From NCBI GenBank assembly GCA_964017185.1, contig OZ024877.1:61654711-61718710 (forward strand): a stretch of DNA of 64,000 nt. The letters run 5' to 3'. Positions 1 through 14,500 of the stretch are shown here, piece after piece (position 1 is the stretch's first letter; each line of letters opens with the position of its first letter). The notes beneath the pieces are model-generated. The model did not search any database, was not told where the DNA came from, and saw nothing but the letters and a program-made list of their open reading frames with translations. The DNA is from Rugalucina vietnamica. Its lineage: Eukaryota; Mollusca; Bivalvia; Lucinida; Lucinidae. The translations under genes were made by a program, and so were the position numbers.

Positions 1-603
1 GAAGTGAGTAGAGTAGACTGGTACTAGTCTCTAATGTCAAAATTTTCTCTAAGTAAATGCAACATTCTCTCAGATAGAAATTCAAGAACTTTTTCTCCTT
101 GCAATCTTGGGCTTAAACATTAAATCTAGCTATCAGAGAGGAAAGAATTTTTGCGATGTGATATTTTTCATAACTTGATATAACTATAAATGCTAATATG
201 CATTTAGTGGACTGATGCCAGTCTATGAGTAGAGTTGACATAAGGATTTGTAATTATAGAACAAACGAAAGAAAAGAATGCAACCTCGTGGTGATTCACC
301 GCGGTGTCGGATTCGTACCGACTATTATTTGCTCCTTCATGAAATAATAAAAAAAAAATACAACAGGAATGTTCATGACTTCATCTTGTTATATGAGCAC
401 AAAACAGCCAATGAAAGGCTTCATGCAGTTTTGCGTGTGTGCCTGGAATAACCTCAACAGCTCTAACTCAGCCAGTATCACTATTGTTTCCTCAGGAAGG
501 ATCGGTTTAACAAATTATGCTTTATAGTAACATGTCCTGTGTGTACATACCATGCACAAATACATAAAATAACTAAAACCTTGGGTATATTTGTTCTTTC
601 CAG

Positions 604-2567
604 ATCAATTGCTATTGGAAACGAATATAACGCCGACCTCAACCTTCAAAACATGAGCTTTGAGTTCATGCACGCGGGCGTCTCCAAGGCAACGGTACAG
701 GTAGCCTACGACTGGCATTCTCGGACTCTGTACTGGGTGGACCCGGGATTTGGATGGATCATGGCGGTCCCTGGCGACAAGAACAGGATAGATGAGGACT
801 TGTACAAGATTATTGTACAAGATGACATTGATAAGCCTGATGGGATAGCTGTGGACCCGTACGAAGGGTAAGGGTGCCCCTATGTCCAGATAAATCAATG
901 GTTTATGATGATTATTTTACAATTCAGTTGCCTACCATTTGCCTACAGTTTGCTCAACTCATTCATATAATTATAAACGATAAACAATACGAAAACACCA
1001 ACATTGCAACGCCCAGATCAGTTTTCAATGATTATAATCAAGCGAAGTCATATAATTTATATGATACAAGAAAACAACATATGGTATTAATTATTTAGTA
1101 CAAGAAAGCTTTAATTTCGTATATTAAGTAGTTACTTCGAATCTGATTCCATGGCAACAGTGGAATTATTATTCGAGACGATGAGAAAATAAAAAAAAAA
1201 TATCAACATCAACATGCTCAGATACCAGTACGCTATTGTTTGACCTCTTGCATCTAACCGATTTAATACATCTGACATTGCTATATATCAGAAATTAACC
1301 GGCAGGGTGAAGGGAAAGACTAATAATTGAATACATTTATTCCAGATTATTGTTTTGGTCAGACAATGGAGCCACAAAGAAGATAGAAAGTATTTCTCTA
1401 TCGGGCGAGGGCCGGACAACTCTCGTCACTAGGAACCTGAAGTCGCCAAGAGCCCTGGAGGCAGATCATTTGTCCAAGAGGCTCTTTTGGCTAGGTATGT
1501 GTATGCACACCTTGTAGTAGCGGCGTACTAGTGCGGAGGTCGGGACAGTGTCGCAAATTGTATTGCCCGATCATGATCTGACATTATTTTGTTACAGTTT
1601 GCCACACCATGGTCGTTCGTCTCTCAGTAATGATCGTTATGCAGTAACTATCATTATTTCTTGAATATTAGATGTTCATGTGTGATGGTGAGTCTTAACA
1701 GGCTGTCGGTTGCAAGTAGAGAAAAGCATTGTCAAGAAATTTGCTGGTGGCCCATTGGTCTTGTCTTACTATATCATACATTGTCCGTGACATGCATTTC
1801 GACCCCGAGTGTCTCAAGTCTTTCGGATTAGACTTTTAACCTGTATACCTTCTCTATCGCGAGGGGTAGATCCGGGACAAAACGGGGCTTAAAGATCTTG
1901 ACAGAAACGTAAAACAATACCGCATGTTGATGTCTTGTCTAGATAACCTGAAAGAAGAAATTGAGTCAGTAAAATACGATGGTACAGACAGGCGAATGGT
2001 ACGACGTATTGCCCAGTCCAGTCTCTTTGATATCGCTATTTATCAGGTAAGATATTTATAGAATCAATTGATGTCACAGAGAAATCGGATTGTTATTGCT
2101 TTTCAACAGAAATATCATTTGAACCATTTGGTTTATGCATTTCTCCTGCAATGTTCATAAGATCGATGGAGAGATGCCTATGAAATATCACAGACGATTA
2201 TATAATCATCTGTTTGTTATTCCTTGATTACCACCAAGGTCGGTTGGAATCAAAGTTGAAACCTTTGAAGGATTATAATTACAAATAAAACTATAGATGT
2301 TCATACAAGAAGTCTAGTTTATATTTAAAAGATTAAAGATTCTGCCGCTAATCTAAGGGAAAGTATAAAAAGTTACCAAGTACAATTTTATTTACTTTAT
2401 TTTTCTCCAGGAAATGGCGATAATCAGTGACATATCAGATGGTAGGATATATTTCCTCAACAAAACCTCTGGGGTATCTATGTATAGCTCTATCAGAATT
2501 GGTGCGGAAACAACCTATGGTATAGCGGTGTATTCTGAGGACAATCAGCCAGGGAAAGAACTGAGAG
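604..2567 (+). CDS. Propeller 1 exons (LDLR class B / YWTD-like repeats)
   Basis: Four exons (604-867, 1346-1494, 1943-2046, 2411-2567). Blade strands carry YWTD-type words: LYWVDPG, LFWSDNG, LFWLDNL, IYFLNKT, with spacing and motifs such as DKPDGIAVD and [10 protein letters not shown] typical of class B repeats. The family folds as a six-bladed beta-propeller closed by an EGF module, here the next exon. Fewer than six blades are visible, so the first blade(s) are probably in exons left of the window. Introns here are short (about 360-480 bases) and hold no clear element. Confidence 0.85.
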
Positions 2568-5500
2568 GTACGTCTCTAGTTATCTAGTTATGATCCGATG
2601 CACAGAAACGGGAAATTATGAGAGTTGTTTTTCTGTTGTCTTTTCTGCAATGTTTGAAGACAAGTTTTGAACGATCTTTTTGAGCTAACTAGTTGATTGT
2701 TTTCAACATACTAATGAGATGATGTATGAACAGAAACTGAATGTTTTGGGTTTCTTCTCGCCCTAAAATAAAGACACGTAGGTTCGGTTTGCCATATTGG
2801 TGGCAAAACCATGTACACAAGCACAACTTCAAACTCTAAATCATTCAAAGTTTTCTTTGCCTAAGCCGAAAACATGTTTTAACTCGTGTTACCAAAGCAG
2901 GCGATGCTTATGGAACGCCAAACAAATAGACGTACGTATTTGGTGCAGTACAACTTTCGTTATGTTTCGAAATGTCTCGCTACGCGTTGTGCGCGCCGAT
3001 CGTTAAATGTTTAAATTTTTATTCATTTATTTCTATTATATTACAGATGACTGTCCATCCCTGGGTTGCCCACATCTGTGTTTGACGTCAGGAAATAAAA
3101 ACGCAGGCAACAGAGCTCCGAAATGTGTTTGCTCGGAAGGCTTCGAATACAACGCAAAGAATAACACATGCACAGGTTTGTTTCAGTAAATGTATATCGA
3201 TTTATTATGTAAATCATCAAGATTTTTTTCAGTGAAATCCACTTAGTAACTTGCTTAATTTATAAATATATTTTCTTATTGCACCCTCTTAAGCCATCGA
3301 AAAAAACCACTAAACCAATCGTGGTACACCATTATCATGATTATTATTATTATTTCCCAGAGGCAGCCGGTTCCTACCACAAAGCAATAGTTCTGATGAC
3401 CGACACTGACATCTGTTATGGTGACCTTCGTTCTCTGGCGAGTTACAGTTATAACGCTACTTGTGTGTTCACAACGACTAGGCCTGAGATAATATATCAG
3501 CACGGCAACTACACCACGACTGCCGCTCCCTCTACACTACCTAGACAGTCATCTCTGCAATCTTGTGAGTGGAATATGTCCATTATGAAAATTTTCCTAC
3601 GCAATATACAGAGATTTCTTTCAGCTTTAAAACTTGAAAATTTCATTAGAAAATATGTTGTTGTTTTTTCTTTCTTAAAAATTGTGTTCAAACAATTAAT
3701 TGTGGGTACACTTTAGAACCGCCTCCTTGGAGCAAAATGTTCACCCGTGTATTCATTGCATGAACTTGTTTGCATGATTAGTCTTGCTGGAATCACAGGT
3801 TAGGTATACGCAGCATATATGATTAATACACGTTGTGCAAATAAATATGATTATAAATACAAATTGAGGGGGCATACTGATTCAAATGCACTACAAACGG
3901 CAAAAGATTTGGACAGCTACAATTGACCTTTAAACACGTTGAAGATTAGTTCATATCGTTCTATTTTAGCAACCAACACCATAACAACATGCATGGGCGA
4001 AAAAAAAGACGCAAAGCAGCGATTTTGTTTTCGTTACACGGATAGTTCAATTCCTCTTCTACTTAAATCCGGAATTTCAATCTTCTATCCTGCTTCTGTG
4101 ACTGCTCAAGCCGCCGGCTTGTGTTGGACTTGGCCGAAAACTAAATTTGTTTTTCTCATGATACTGCTCATTTCAGTACCCCCTGGGCCAACACCCACAA
4201 CACAACGACCCCCTTCAACAACCCCCTACCCCGCTGAGACAATACTCTATATGGATATAGATATGGAATCAAGGTTTGTCGCTTTAGAAGGCTCAGCAGT
4301 GTTAAGCTAGTTATTTGAGTCATAAAGCGTAGGTTTTCAAATAACATTGTTACACAGAGTTGCAGCTGAACTAAATTAATGACATAACGGCCACCTTTAA
4401 TACCAAACAATAGCTCGCTCCGTATGGTTATTGCTTGTTATTTAGCCATGCAGGAAAATTGTTACATTTAAATCTATAGACAAAACAGAGAACACTTTGA
4501 ACAAAAGTTTTTTTCACGAACTGTTAAAGCTTCGCCCTTCCAGATTTAAATATTTTCATGCATACATGTATTTGTATGGACTACTTTTAATTAATACACA
4601 TGTGTTTTGTTTACAGAATCTTATACTTTGCCTCAGCCCAGAACATCTATTCCCGGTCCTTAGAACAAAGAACATACGCAAATATGAAGGAACGAGTTAC
4701 TGCAACTAATCTAAACATAAGTGGTAAGTTCTTGTTATTCATAAACTTTAGTGATTTGCATTACGAAGAAATGAAGAATTTTCTGAAGCCATAAAATCGA
4801 AAAAGATCAGTTGAAACCATTTTGATATTTGCCTTAATTTTATGTTCAAAACATTAATTGTGGGTACATGTTAGAACCGCCTCGTATCAATCTTAATGTA
4901 GGTAATACCACCATAAGCATTTTAAAATTTATTTTCGTACATTAAGATGTAATTTTTCATTTGTCCCCCAGGTCTGGCCTACGACTAGATAGACCAGTTT
5001 AACCATTACTGTTTCACGACACAAGGTTATATTTACGTACATGTCAAAACGTGAACGATACGTTTCTGTTTGAATCTTGTCCACACTGTTTTAGGTCCGT
5101 CACAGTGTGAATGATTCTTTATGATATCAGCTACTGATTCTTGATGATATCAGGTAACGGATTCTTGACAAATGCTACGGATTCTTGACAAGGATTTGAT
5201 ACTCCCAATTGCAAACAGCAAAAAATGGTAATTTTAGATAGTTGTAGATCTAAATTTTGTCAGGAGACATATTAGAAGCATGGTTCATGATAATCTATGT
5301 ATATATTCTACATGTTAGGGTTTCAAAATAAAACCAATTAGATAAATTGAGCAAATATGAAAAACATGGCAATTCGGTATAATTGAGTGAATTCCTTAGC
5401 AAACATGTTTGGAAACATTGAAACAGTTAATAAAAGTGATATGTGGACCTTCAAATTCTACATTACCCTGCGTAATAACCCTTTTTCAATTTTTTCATGC

Positions 5501-8500
5501 TACGGATTCTTGATGATACGTTACAGATTCTTTATGATAACAAAATGTGGGTAACGGATTCTTTATGATATATGTTACTGATTCTTTATGATAAATGCTA
5601 CAGATTCTTTATGATTTAAAGCAAGTTAATGGTGTTCTACAACTTGAAATGCAGATTTGGACCCATGGTCCACCAATGAACTGTATTTTTATCAACTCCA
5701 CAATGCAAGAAATATGATGTGCAGTGTAAAATTCGATCAGATTTATCACAAACCAATTAATAATTGTGATTAATGTAGAACCTTGTTGTATATTTGTGTA
5801 TATCACAAAACACTATTATTTATTTATTAACTTTTTGTTAAAATCAATTCAATTTTTTCAATCAGTGAGACCGACAATCTTATAAGTACATGTAGTATTC
5901 ATGTGTGTACAATTTTACATTTTTTTCTTTTTTTGGGTCTAACAAGGATGGGCATTGATCCCATTTCTTACCACCTTACCGCTTCGCTATGTCACCTTAT
6001 GTATGTTTTCATGTTTGGGTAACTGAGTGACTGCCTAGTGGGAAAAAGCTACTCACTCAGATTACAAAATGTTCCTTAAGCATACCAAGTATAGTTTTTT
6101 TTCACATTGGTTTTTGGAGTGGGAATTTCTGATTGCACCATTTCCTCTAATCATCATCAATGCATACTTTTTTTTCCTTTTCGGTGCCACTTCAGGGAGG
6201 TAACATTTACTGCCAGACTGGAATTCAGGAAATGCAAATATTCAAGGCCACTAATGAGTATTGATTATTTGAAACAGATCCACATTGCTTTCAATGCTGT
6301 TTCAGGATCTCATTTCTATGGCAAGCCAATTTACTGTTTATTCAAGCAGACATCTGTTATCATTGTTATGCAATATTAGATATCTTGTTTAATAAATATG
6401 ATATTTACTTTAATTTATTAGATATCTATAAAGAAGATATCTTATATAGCAAATATGATATCCATTTAATTATATTAAATATACAAAATGTAAATATTAG
6501 ATATTCACAATGTTAATTTAGATGTCTAATATAGTATATTTAGATATCATTCAGGCTTAATAAGATATCTTATTTGTAAAAATAGATATCTAAATTGTCA
6601 AATAATATATCTTAAAAATTATATTAGATATCTTATTTGTAAAAAGTATATGACATATCTTAATGCATAATTTGTCATAAAGATATCTGATATAGCAATT
6701 TTGATATAAGATATTAGATTTTTTTCTTTATATGACATCTGAATCAGCATTTGAGAATATGACATCTTAATCAGCATTTGAGATATCTAAAATAGTTGTA
6801 TAGATATCTATGTTAACATATAAGCTTTTTATATTTGTCAAATAAGATATCTTCTTGAGTATATAAGATATCTTTATTACATAAGATATCTAATATGCTT
6901 AAGTAGATATGGTTTTAGACAAATAAGATATCTTAGTTACAAAAAAGTTATCTTATATCCTTTATTAGCTATCTTATGGAGCTAAACAAATAAAACAACT
7001 TTAGTTTATAATATATCTTATTTATTTTGCCCAATCACAACCTTTTTCTTTTACTTAAATATCTACTATGTCAATACAGATATCCAATTTATAGCTTTAA
7101 TTAAGATATATTGTATTAATTCATATATCTGATATCGTTTTTCTAATTAAAATATCTAATTTACCATAAAAGATATCTTATTGACCACTGTATATAAGAT
7201 ATTTGTTTTACCAATTTAGATATCTTATTTGCTAATTAAGATACCTAGTTTAGCAATAAAGATGTCTTATAAACCAAAGTAGATATCTTGATTAATCATG
7301 TTAGGAAGATATCTTGATTAATCTTGTGAAGAAGAAATCTTATTTAGGTATAGCAGATCTCTCATTTAGTATATAAGATATCTAAATCATATTAGTTTCA
7401 TAATCACTCAATCATCTCAGCGCTGTGTTTGGTGTGGGTTCAAGTCCCGCACTGGGTAATTGTGAGACAAGGCAAGTGCTGCTTGCAGGTGTGACAGGTG
7501 TGTTTTCTCGGGGGTTATCCCATTTTCGCCCACCTACTGATTGGCCCGTCTCATATGAGCTGAAATAAACCTGAAATGGATGTAAAATTAATTTAAAACC
7601 AGAGGACCAATGGTCCTGTAAACGCTCACCTGAGACCTGAGATTTATACATGTAACAATTAACTTGTTAGACCAGAATGGTACAATGCATGTATATAACC
7701 CTAGGGCAGGGTCAGAATAACTCCTGGAGTCAATGTCTTTTTCAAATCATAAAAATTCAGTCCATTTGCCAATTAACTGCAAGTTTTGGCCTTCAAATGA
7801 CATCTTAACTATTTTCTCCATTCAAATGCACGGGCGATCTAAGTTGACATTGCCGTGAAATAGGTCAAGGTCACCCCAGTGTCATGATTTATACAAATTT
7901 TGTAGACCTCTGTTCTTTAATGCTTCATGCCAAGTTTCAAAATCATAGGCTTTCTGGTTCTGAAGAAGACGATTTTAAAAAATTTTGCTATTTATAGCCA
8001 TGGCGGCCATCTTGGTCATGTGACCTTGACCATTTATATAACTTTCATTTCCTCTTCCTCCACATAAAGTTTGGCTTTGATTGGCTAAGCCGTTTCTGAG
8101 AAAAAGCTGTTTGAATATTATGAACATCTCATGTATATAGCTATGGGGCAGGGGCAGACAACCCCTGGGCCTAAAATATTTTCATAAGCAAAAATCTTCT
8201 GTACATTTGCTCATTCCTAGCAAGTTTTCTGCCATTACATGACATTTTTTCTATTTTTTCCCATTCAAATGCATGGGCGACCTAGGTTGACCTTGCCGTA
8301 AAATAGGTCAAGGTCATCCCAGGGTCATGATTTATATAAACTTTGTAGAGCTCTATTCCCAGATGCTTCTTACCAAGTTTCAAAATCATAGGCCTTCTGT
8401 TTCTGAAGAAGAAGATTTTTAAACGTTTTTGGTATTCATAGCCATGGCGGCCATCTTGGTCATGTGACCTTGACCATTTATACAAACTTTCATTCTCTCT

Positions 8501-11500
8501 CCCTAAGGATGCTCCACAAAAAGTTTAACTTTGATTGGCCTAGCGGTTTCAGAGAAGAAGATGTTTCAATATTATGGTCATATACATGTATATAGCCCCG
8601 GGGCAGGGGCAGACAACCCCTGGGCCCAAAATATTTTCTTAAACATAAATCTTCTGTCCATTTAAAAAAAGGAAGTGCAGTGCCGTAGGGGTAGACTACA
8701 GGACTCCGATGCGGGAGGCCCTTGGTTCTAGACATAATCTACCATGCAAGTTGTGTTCATGAATCTATAGTATTGTTTAAAACACAAGAAGTGGTGGCCC
8801 TTTGCCCCAACATGACTCAAAACTTGTTTACTGTGACATCTAGTCATATCTTAACCAAACCATATCATAATATTTGAAAATAAATGCTCAAATCTCAGTT
8901 TGCCTGATAAATAATTTACCGAACCGCATAGTACAAACCTGCTTTGTAGATCAGAGACATTAATAATTGCCCCCCAGGGGGGGGGTCTTTGCTCCCTGCT
9001 CCCTGAAAGAAAAAATGACCTTTCTCCCCAGCTCATAAAATGTTTTCCTCAGCCCCCTGCTCCCTAAAACTCTAAAAAGTTATGCTTTCTCCCCAAATGC
9101 CTTAAAATAAATGACCCTTCTCCCAAATTCTCTGAAAATAGATAGCCTTTCTCCCTGAATCCCCCAAAAACCCTGGGAGGGCCTCATAATTGGTAATTTA
9201 TCTCGATAAAAGAGTGGTAGGTTGTAGGCTATGATGTCATAAAGAATCTGTAACATATCATAAAGAATCCGTTACCCATCATTTTGTATCATACGGAATC
9301 CGTGACACAATTTTGTCACAGATTCTTTATGATACTTTTGATACTTTAAAACACAAAAGTCTGCAAAACAATTCCTTTGAAGATTTACATGCATTGAAAA
9401 GTGTTAGTTCATAGATAATTAGTTAAATTTCTAAACTGTTGATAAAATGTATTGATGTGTTATGTATTTTAATATTCATTTTCGATTTTCCTTGCTTAAT
9501 TAACCATTTTAAGGATTTAATCACCCATTAACTTTCAACCTGTATACCAACATTGCTAAAATTGATGGAGAACAATTTCCAGCTCATATATACTATGTAT
9601 GTGTGCCAAAAAGGTCATTTCAGGCATCAAAAACCTTAGAAACACCGGTTTCTCATCACCTACCAATAGATGAGCTAAGATAATCATAAAGAATATGTAA
9701 CGCTATCATAAAGAATCAGTAGCAGATATCATAAAGAATCATTTCGCACTGTGACGGACCTAAACCCCTGTGTTGTCTTGTTATTTTCATTTGTCCCCCA
9801 GGTCTGGCATATGATTGGATAGACCAATACAACCTTTACTATTCCACGACACAGGGTTATATTTATGTGAAAAACGTGAAAGATACGTCAGTAAGAAGAA
9901 TATTGACGAGTCCTTCAAACGGTATTGTTGAAAACCTTGTGTTACTGCCACATGAAAGGTATAGTGAAATTATGCATATTTTATTTGTATTAGTATTATT
10001 ATTATTTCTACATTTATTTTAAATCTAACTGTACAGTCTTACTCCACACGACATTACTGTACAGCGTATCCTATATGTTTATCATGAATAAATCGTTACT
10101 CAACTTAAGTTGAAAAACAGTTGTACACAAAAACATGACGCTTCATTTTTATCGCACCTGCTTATAGCAGGGTGCGATATAGGAGTCCAAATTTCTGTGC
10201 GTCCGTTCGTCCGTTCGTTCGTTCGTTCGTTCGTCCGTCAACATTTACGTCGAAGTTTGGTTTTCTCGACATCAGAGATAGCTGTGAGTCTGAAACCTTG
10301 CATAGTAATTGTCCCTGACATACCCTTCAAGCACGCACCTTAACCTGGTGCCCTTGACCTATATTTCACGGTCCACTGACTTTGAAAATTTTTACGTCGA
10401 AGTTTTGTCAACATTTACGTCGAAGTTTGGTTTTCTCAACATCAGAGATACATGGGAGTCTGAAACCTTGCATAGTAATTGTCCTTGACATACCCGTCAA
10501 GCACGCACCTTAACCCGGTGCCCTTGACCTATATTTCACGGTCCACTGACTTTGAAAATTTTTACGTCGAAGTTTAGTTTTCTCGACATCAGAGATAGCT
10601 GCGAGTCTGAAACCTTGCATAGTAATTGTCCTTGACATACCCTTCAAGCAAGCACCTTAACCCGGTGCCACTGACCTATATTTCACGGTCCACTGACTTT
10701 GAAAATTTTTACGTCAAAGTTTGGTTTTCTCGACATCAGAGATAGCTGCGAGTCTGAAAACTTGCATAGTAATTGTCCTTGACATACCCTTCAAGCACGC
10801 ACCTTGACCCAGTGCCCTTGACCTATATTTCATGGTCCACTGACTTTGAAAATTTTTATGTCGAAGTTTGGTTTTCTCGACATCAGAGATAGCTGCGAGT
10901 CTGAAACCTTGCATAGTAATTGTCCTTGACATGCCCTTCAAGCATGCACCTTGACCCGGTGCCCTTGACCTATATTTCACGGTCCACTGACTTTGAAAAT
11001 TTTTACGTCAAAGTTTGGTTTTCTCGACATCAGAGATAGCTGCGAGTCTGAAACCTTGCATAGTAATTGTCCTTGACATGCCCTTCAAGCATGAACCTTG
11101 ACCCGGTGCCCTTGACCTATATTTTACGGTCCACTGACTTTGAAAAATTTACGTCAAAGTTTGGTTTTCTCGAAATCAGAGATAGCTGCGAGTCTGAAAC
11201 CTTGCATAGTAATTGTCCTTGACATGCCCTTCAAGCATGCACCTTGACCCGGTGCCCTTGACCTATATTTCACGGTCCACTGACTTTGAAAATTTTTACG
11301 TCAAAGTTTGGTTTTCTCGACATCAGAGATAGCTGCGAGTCTGAAACCTTGCATAGTAATTGTCCTTGACATACCCTTCAAACACGCACCTTAACCCGGT
11401 GCCCTTGACCTATATTTCATGGTCCACTGACTTTGAAAATTTTTATGTCGAAGTTTGGTTTTCTCGACATCAGAGATAGCTGCAACTCTGAAACCTTGCA

Positions 11501-14500
11501 TAGTAATTGTCCTTGACATACCCTTCAAGCACACACCTTGACCCAGTGCCCTTGACCTATATTTCATGGTCCACTGACTTTGAAAATTTTTACGTCAAAG
11601 TTTGGTTTTCTCGACATCAGAGATAGCTGAGAGTCTGAAACCCTGCATAGTAATTGTCCTTGACATGCCCTTCAAGGACGCACCTTGACCCGGTGCCCTT
11701 GAACTATATTTCACGGTCTGTTGACTTCGCCCGATGCAGGTGCGATATCGACCTCCGCGGAGTTCTTGTAGTAATTTATTCAATGTAAATGTTGAAACTT
11801 TGAGTATCTGATTGTCAATTTAATTTTTTTTTCACCTCGGTTTTTGGAGTGAGGATTTCTTTCTGATTTCCCCATTTCCTGACCATTGCCTACGTTTACC
11901 TTTTTTTCAGAATATCAAATGTTATCATTTCCTTCAAATAACATCATCATGTATTGCAGGCAACTAGCATGGACATCAACAGTTGGTACGCAAAGTAAGA
12001 TCGAGATTGCTAATATAACGGACCCCAACCAATTTAACGGTCCGGTAACCACCCGTGTCAGTGGGCGAAACAGAATAAAATCATTAACGTACGACCAGCA
12101 TACAAAGACGTAAGTTCAATAGTTGTTGTATAGGGGTTTCACTATTATTATGTCCCCCCTCCGAAGGGGTGGGGGACATATTGTTTTTGGTGTGGATCCC
12201 GTCGGCGTCGGCGTCGGCGTCGTCAGCGTCGGCGTCGGCGTCGTCAGCGTCGGCGTCGGCGGCGTCGGCGTAGCTTTTTGTCTGCACTATATCTCCTGAA
12301 CCACTGGATGGATTTAGACCAAACTGGCACAGAAACTTCATTGGGACAGCCGAATGGAGTGATTAGATTTCGGTGACCTTGACCTAATTTTGAAGGTCAC
12401 AAAGGTCAATTAACTGTTTGAAAATCCAGGTGTCTTCATTCGTTTCCGCTCTCTAACTTGAGTAGTTTTTGACCGATTTTCTTCAAACTTTGCATATGAG
12501 TTGATACCGGCAAGGAGTGGTTTGGGATTGTAGATGGGTAAATTTCGTCAAATGACCTTAGAGTTATGGCCCTTGATTGAGGTTAAAAATTGCATTTTGT
12601 TCGTTTCCGCTCTCTAACTTGAGTAGTTTTTGACCGATTTTCTTCAAACTTTGCATATGAGTTGATACCGGCAAGGAGTGGTTTGGGATTGTAGATGGGT
12701 AAATTTCGTCAAATGACCTTAGAGTTATGGCCCTTGATTGAGTTTAAAAATTGCATTTTTTTCGTTTCCGCTCTCTAACTTGAGTAGTTTTTGACCGATT
12801 TTCTTCAAACTTTGCATATTAGTTGATACCGACAAGGAGTGGTTTGGGATTGTAAATGGGTAAATTTCGTCAAACGACTTTAGAGTTATGGCCCTTGATT
12901 GATGTTAAAAATTGCATTTTGTTCGTTTCCGCTCTCTAACTTGAGTACTTTTTGACCGATTTTCTACAAACTTTGCATATGAGTTGATACCGGCAAGGAG
13001 TGGTTTGGGATTGTAGATGGGTAAATTTCGTCAAATGACCTTAGAGTTATGGCCCTTGATTGAGGTTAAAAATTGCATTTTGTGCTTTCCGCTCTCTAAC
13101 TTGAGTAGTTTTTGACCGATTTTCTTCAAACTTTGCATATGAGTTGATACCGGCAAGGAGTGGTTTGGGATTGTAGATGGGTAAATTTTGTCAAATGACC
13201 TTAGAGTTATGGCCCTTGATTGAGGTTAAAAATTGCATTTTTTTTTTCGTTTCTGCTCTCTAACTAGAGTAGTTTTTTTACCGATTTTCTTCAAACTTTG
13301 CATGTTAGTTAATACCGGCAAGGATTGGTTTGGGATTGTAGATGGGTAAATTTCGTGAAACTTCAAACTTTATAAATATGGAAAGCTGAAACGTGATATT
13401 TCGAAATGTCTGTCGGTATATATTGGTTTTAATTTAAAATGTCTGTTGGTATATATTGGTTTTAATTTAAAATGTCTGTTGGTATATATTTACAAAATTA
13501 AAAGTGGGTTGGAGCAGAGAGGGGGGACATATGTTTTCCTCTGAAAACTCTTTCTTGTTTGTGGAGAGATGAAGAGGAAATGGAGAAAGACGACGAAGAA
13601 GACGACGAAAAGAGGGAGAAGCAACGGAAAGGGAAGTTAGAGAAGGGAGAGTAAGAGGGAGAGAAGAAAGAAATAGATGTGTGAGAGAGAAGAGAGAGAG
13701 GAGAAAAAAGAAAGGAGAGAGGGAGGAGAGAGAGACAATATTATTTACATCATTAATCGAGCTTACTTACCTCTTCATTGTCATAACTTTTATTGTAAGC
13801 TAATTGTGAATATTAAATACTACTTTGTCTTATTTTATACAACCTTTACAAGATAAAAAGAATGCATACAGGCATTGTCTTGTTCTGGCGTTAAGACGCC
13901 CTGCATAATAGACCAAGATCAACTCTTTCAAGAAAATTATACTTGCCTTTGCTTTACAATGCATTATAGGTTTTATTGGATAGAGGGCAGCACAGTGTAC
14001 AAGTATGGGACTGGCAATAATGCGACCCCAGAGATGATCCATCTTGACGCCGGGGACCATGCATTCTATCTACAGGTTTATAAGGTAAGCCATTGCTAAG
14101 CTGTTGATATTAACTCTCCAAAGTACTGGTTAAAACGGTGGATCCGTCCCGACATGACTGAACAATTATTGACTGGGACCTTAATTCAGTTGTGCTGGTC
14201 ATTGTCTCTATACTGTGGTCCTGGTCTCAGCACTGTATCCACTTTCGTTGTATATAGATGCAATAAACTATGTTTGCTTTTGTTTCATAAACTTGTTTTA
14301 ATTGTGTATCTGTTTATTGAATAGTTTTACTAAAATTTCAATTAATCAAAGTTCTGTATGGCACAGAAACAGCATTGTAATCAGGCAGAAGCAGTCACTG
14401 TGGTGTTATCTTTCATTCAGAACTTGTCACGTCAAATTGTGTTCTGCACCATACTTTCTTTCCCGCCTGGTGTCTGGGTTTGGGATTTAAATTTAATTGT

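Larger units (their letters stand above)
5090..9764. mobile_element. ~4.7 kb TIR element with subterminal GATTCTTTATGATA repeats (nonautonomous)
   Basis: The left end TTTAGGTCCGTCACAGTG returns inverted at the right end (9747-9764), and the match extends ~50 nt with small differences. The word GATTCTTTATGATA and variants recur at 5117-5620 and, inverted, at 9232-9740. Such subterminal arrays are typical of nonautonomous DNA transposons whose transposase binds repeated sites. No long reading frame lies inside. The interior holds an AT-rich satellite, a SINE and a Helitron-like piece. No clear target-site duplication could be set. Confidence 0.7.

Noticed and set aside
10246-11700. CRISPR-like array
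   Set aside because: Repeats are ~147 nt tandem monomers without spacers, in a eukaryotic intron; they belong to a Helitron-like element.
11911-11959. Upstream acceptor for exon 11960 (TTTTTTTCAG at 11910)
   Set aside because: Although the tract is stronger, it would bring an in-frame stop; the tract belongs to a retroelement tail.
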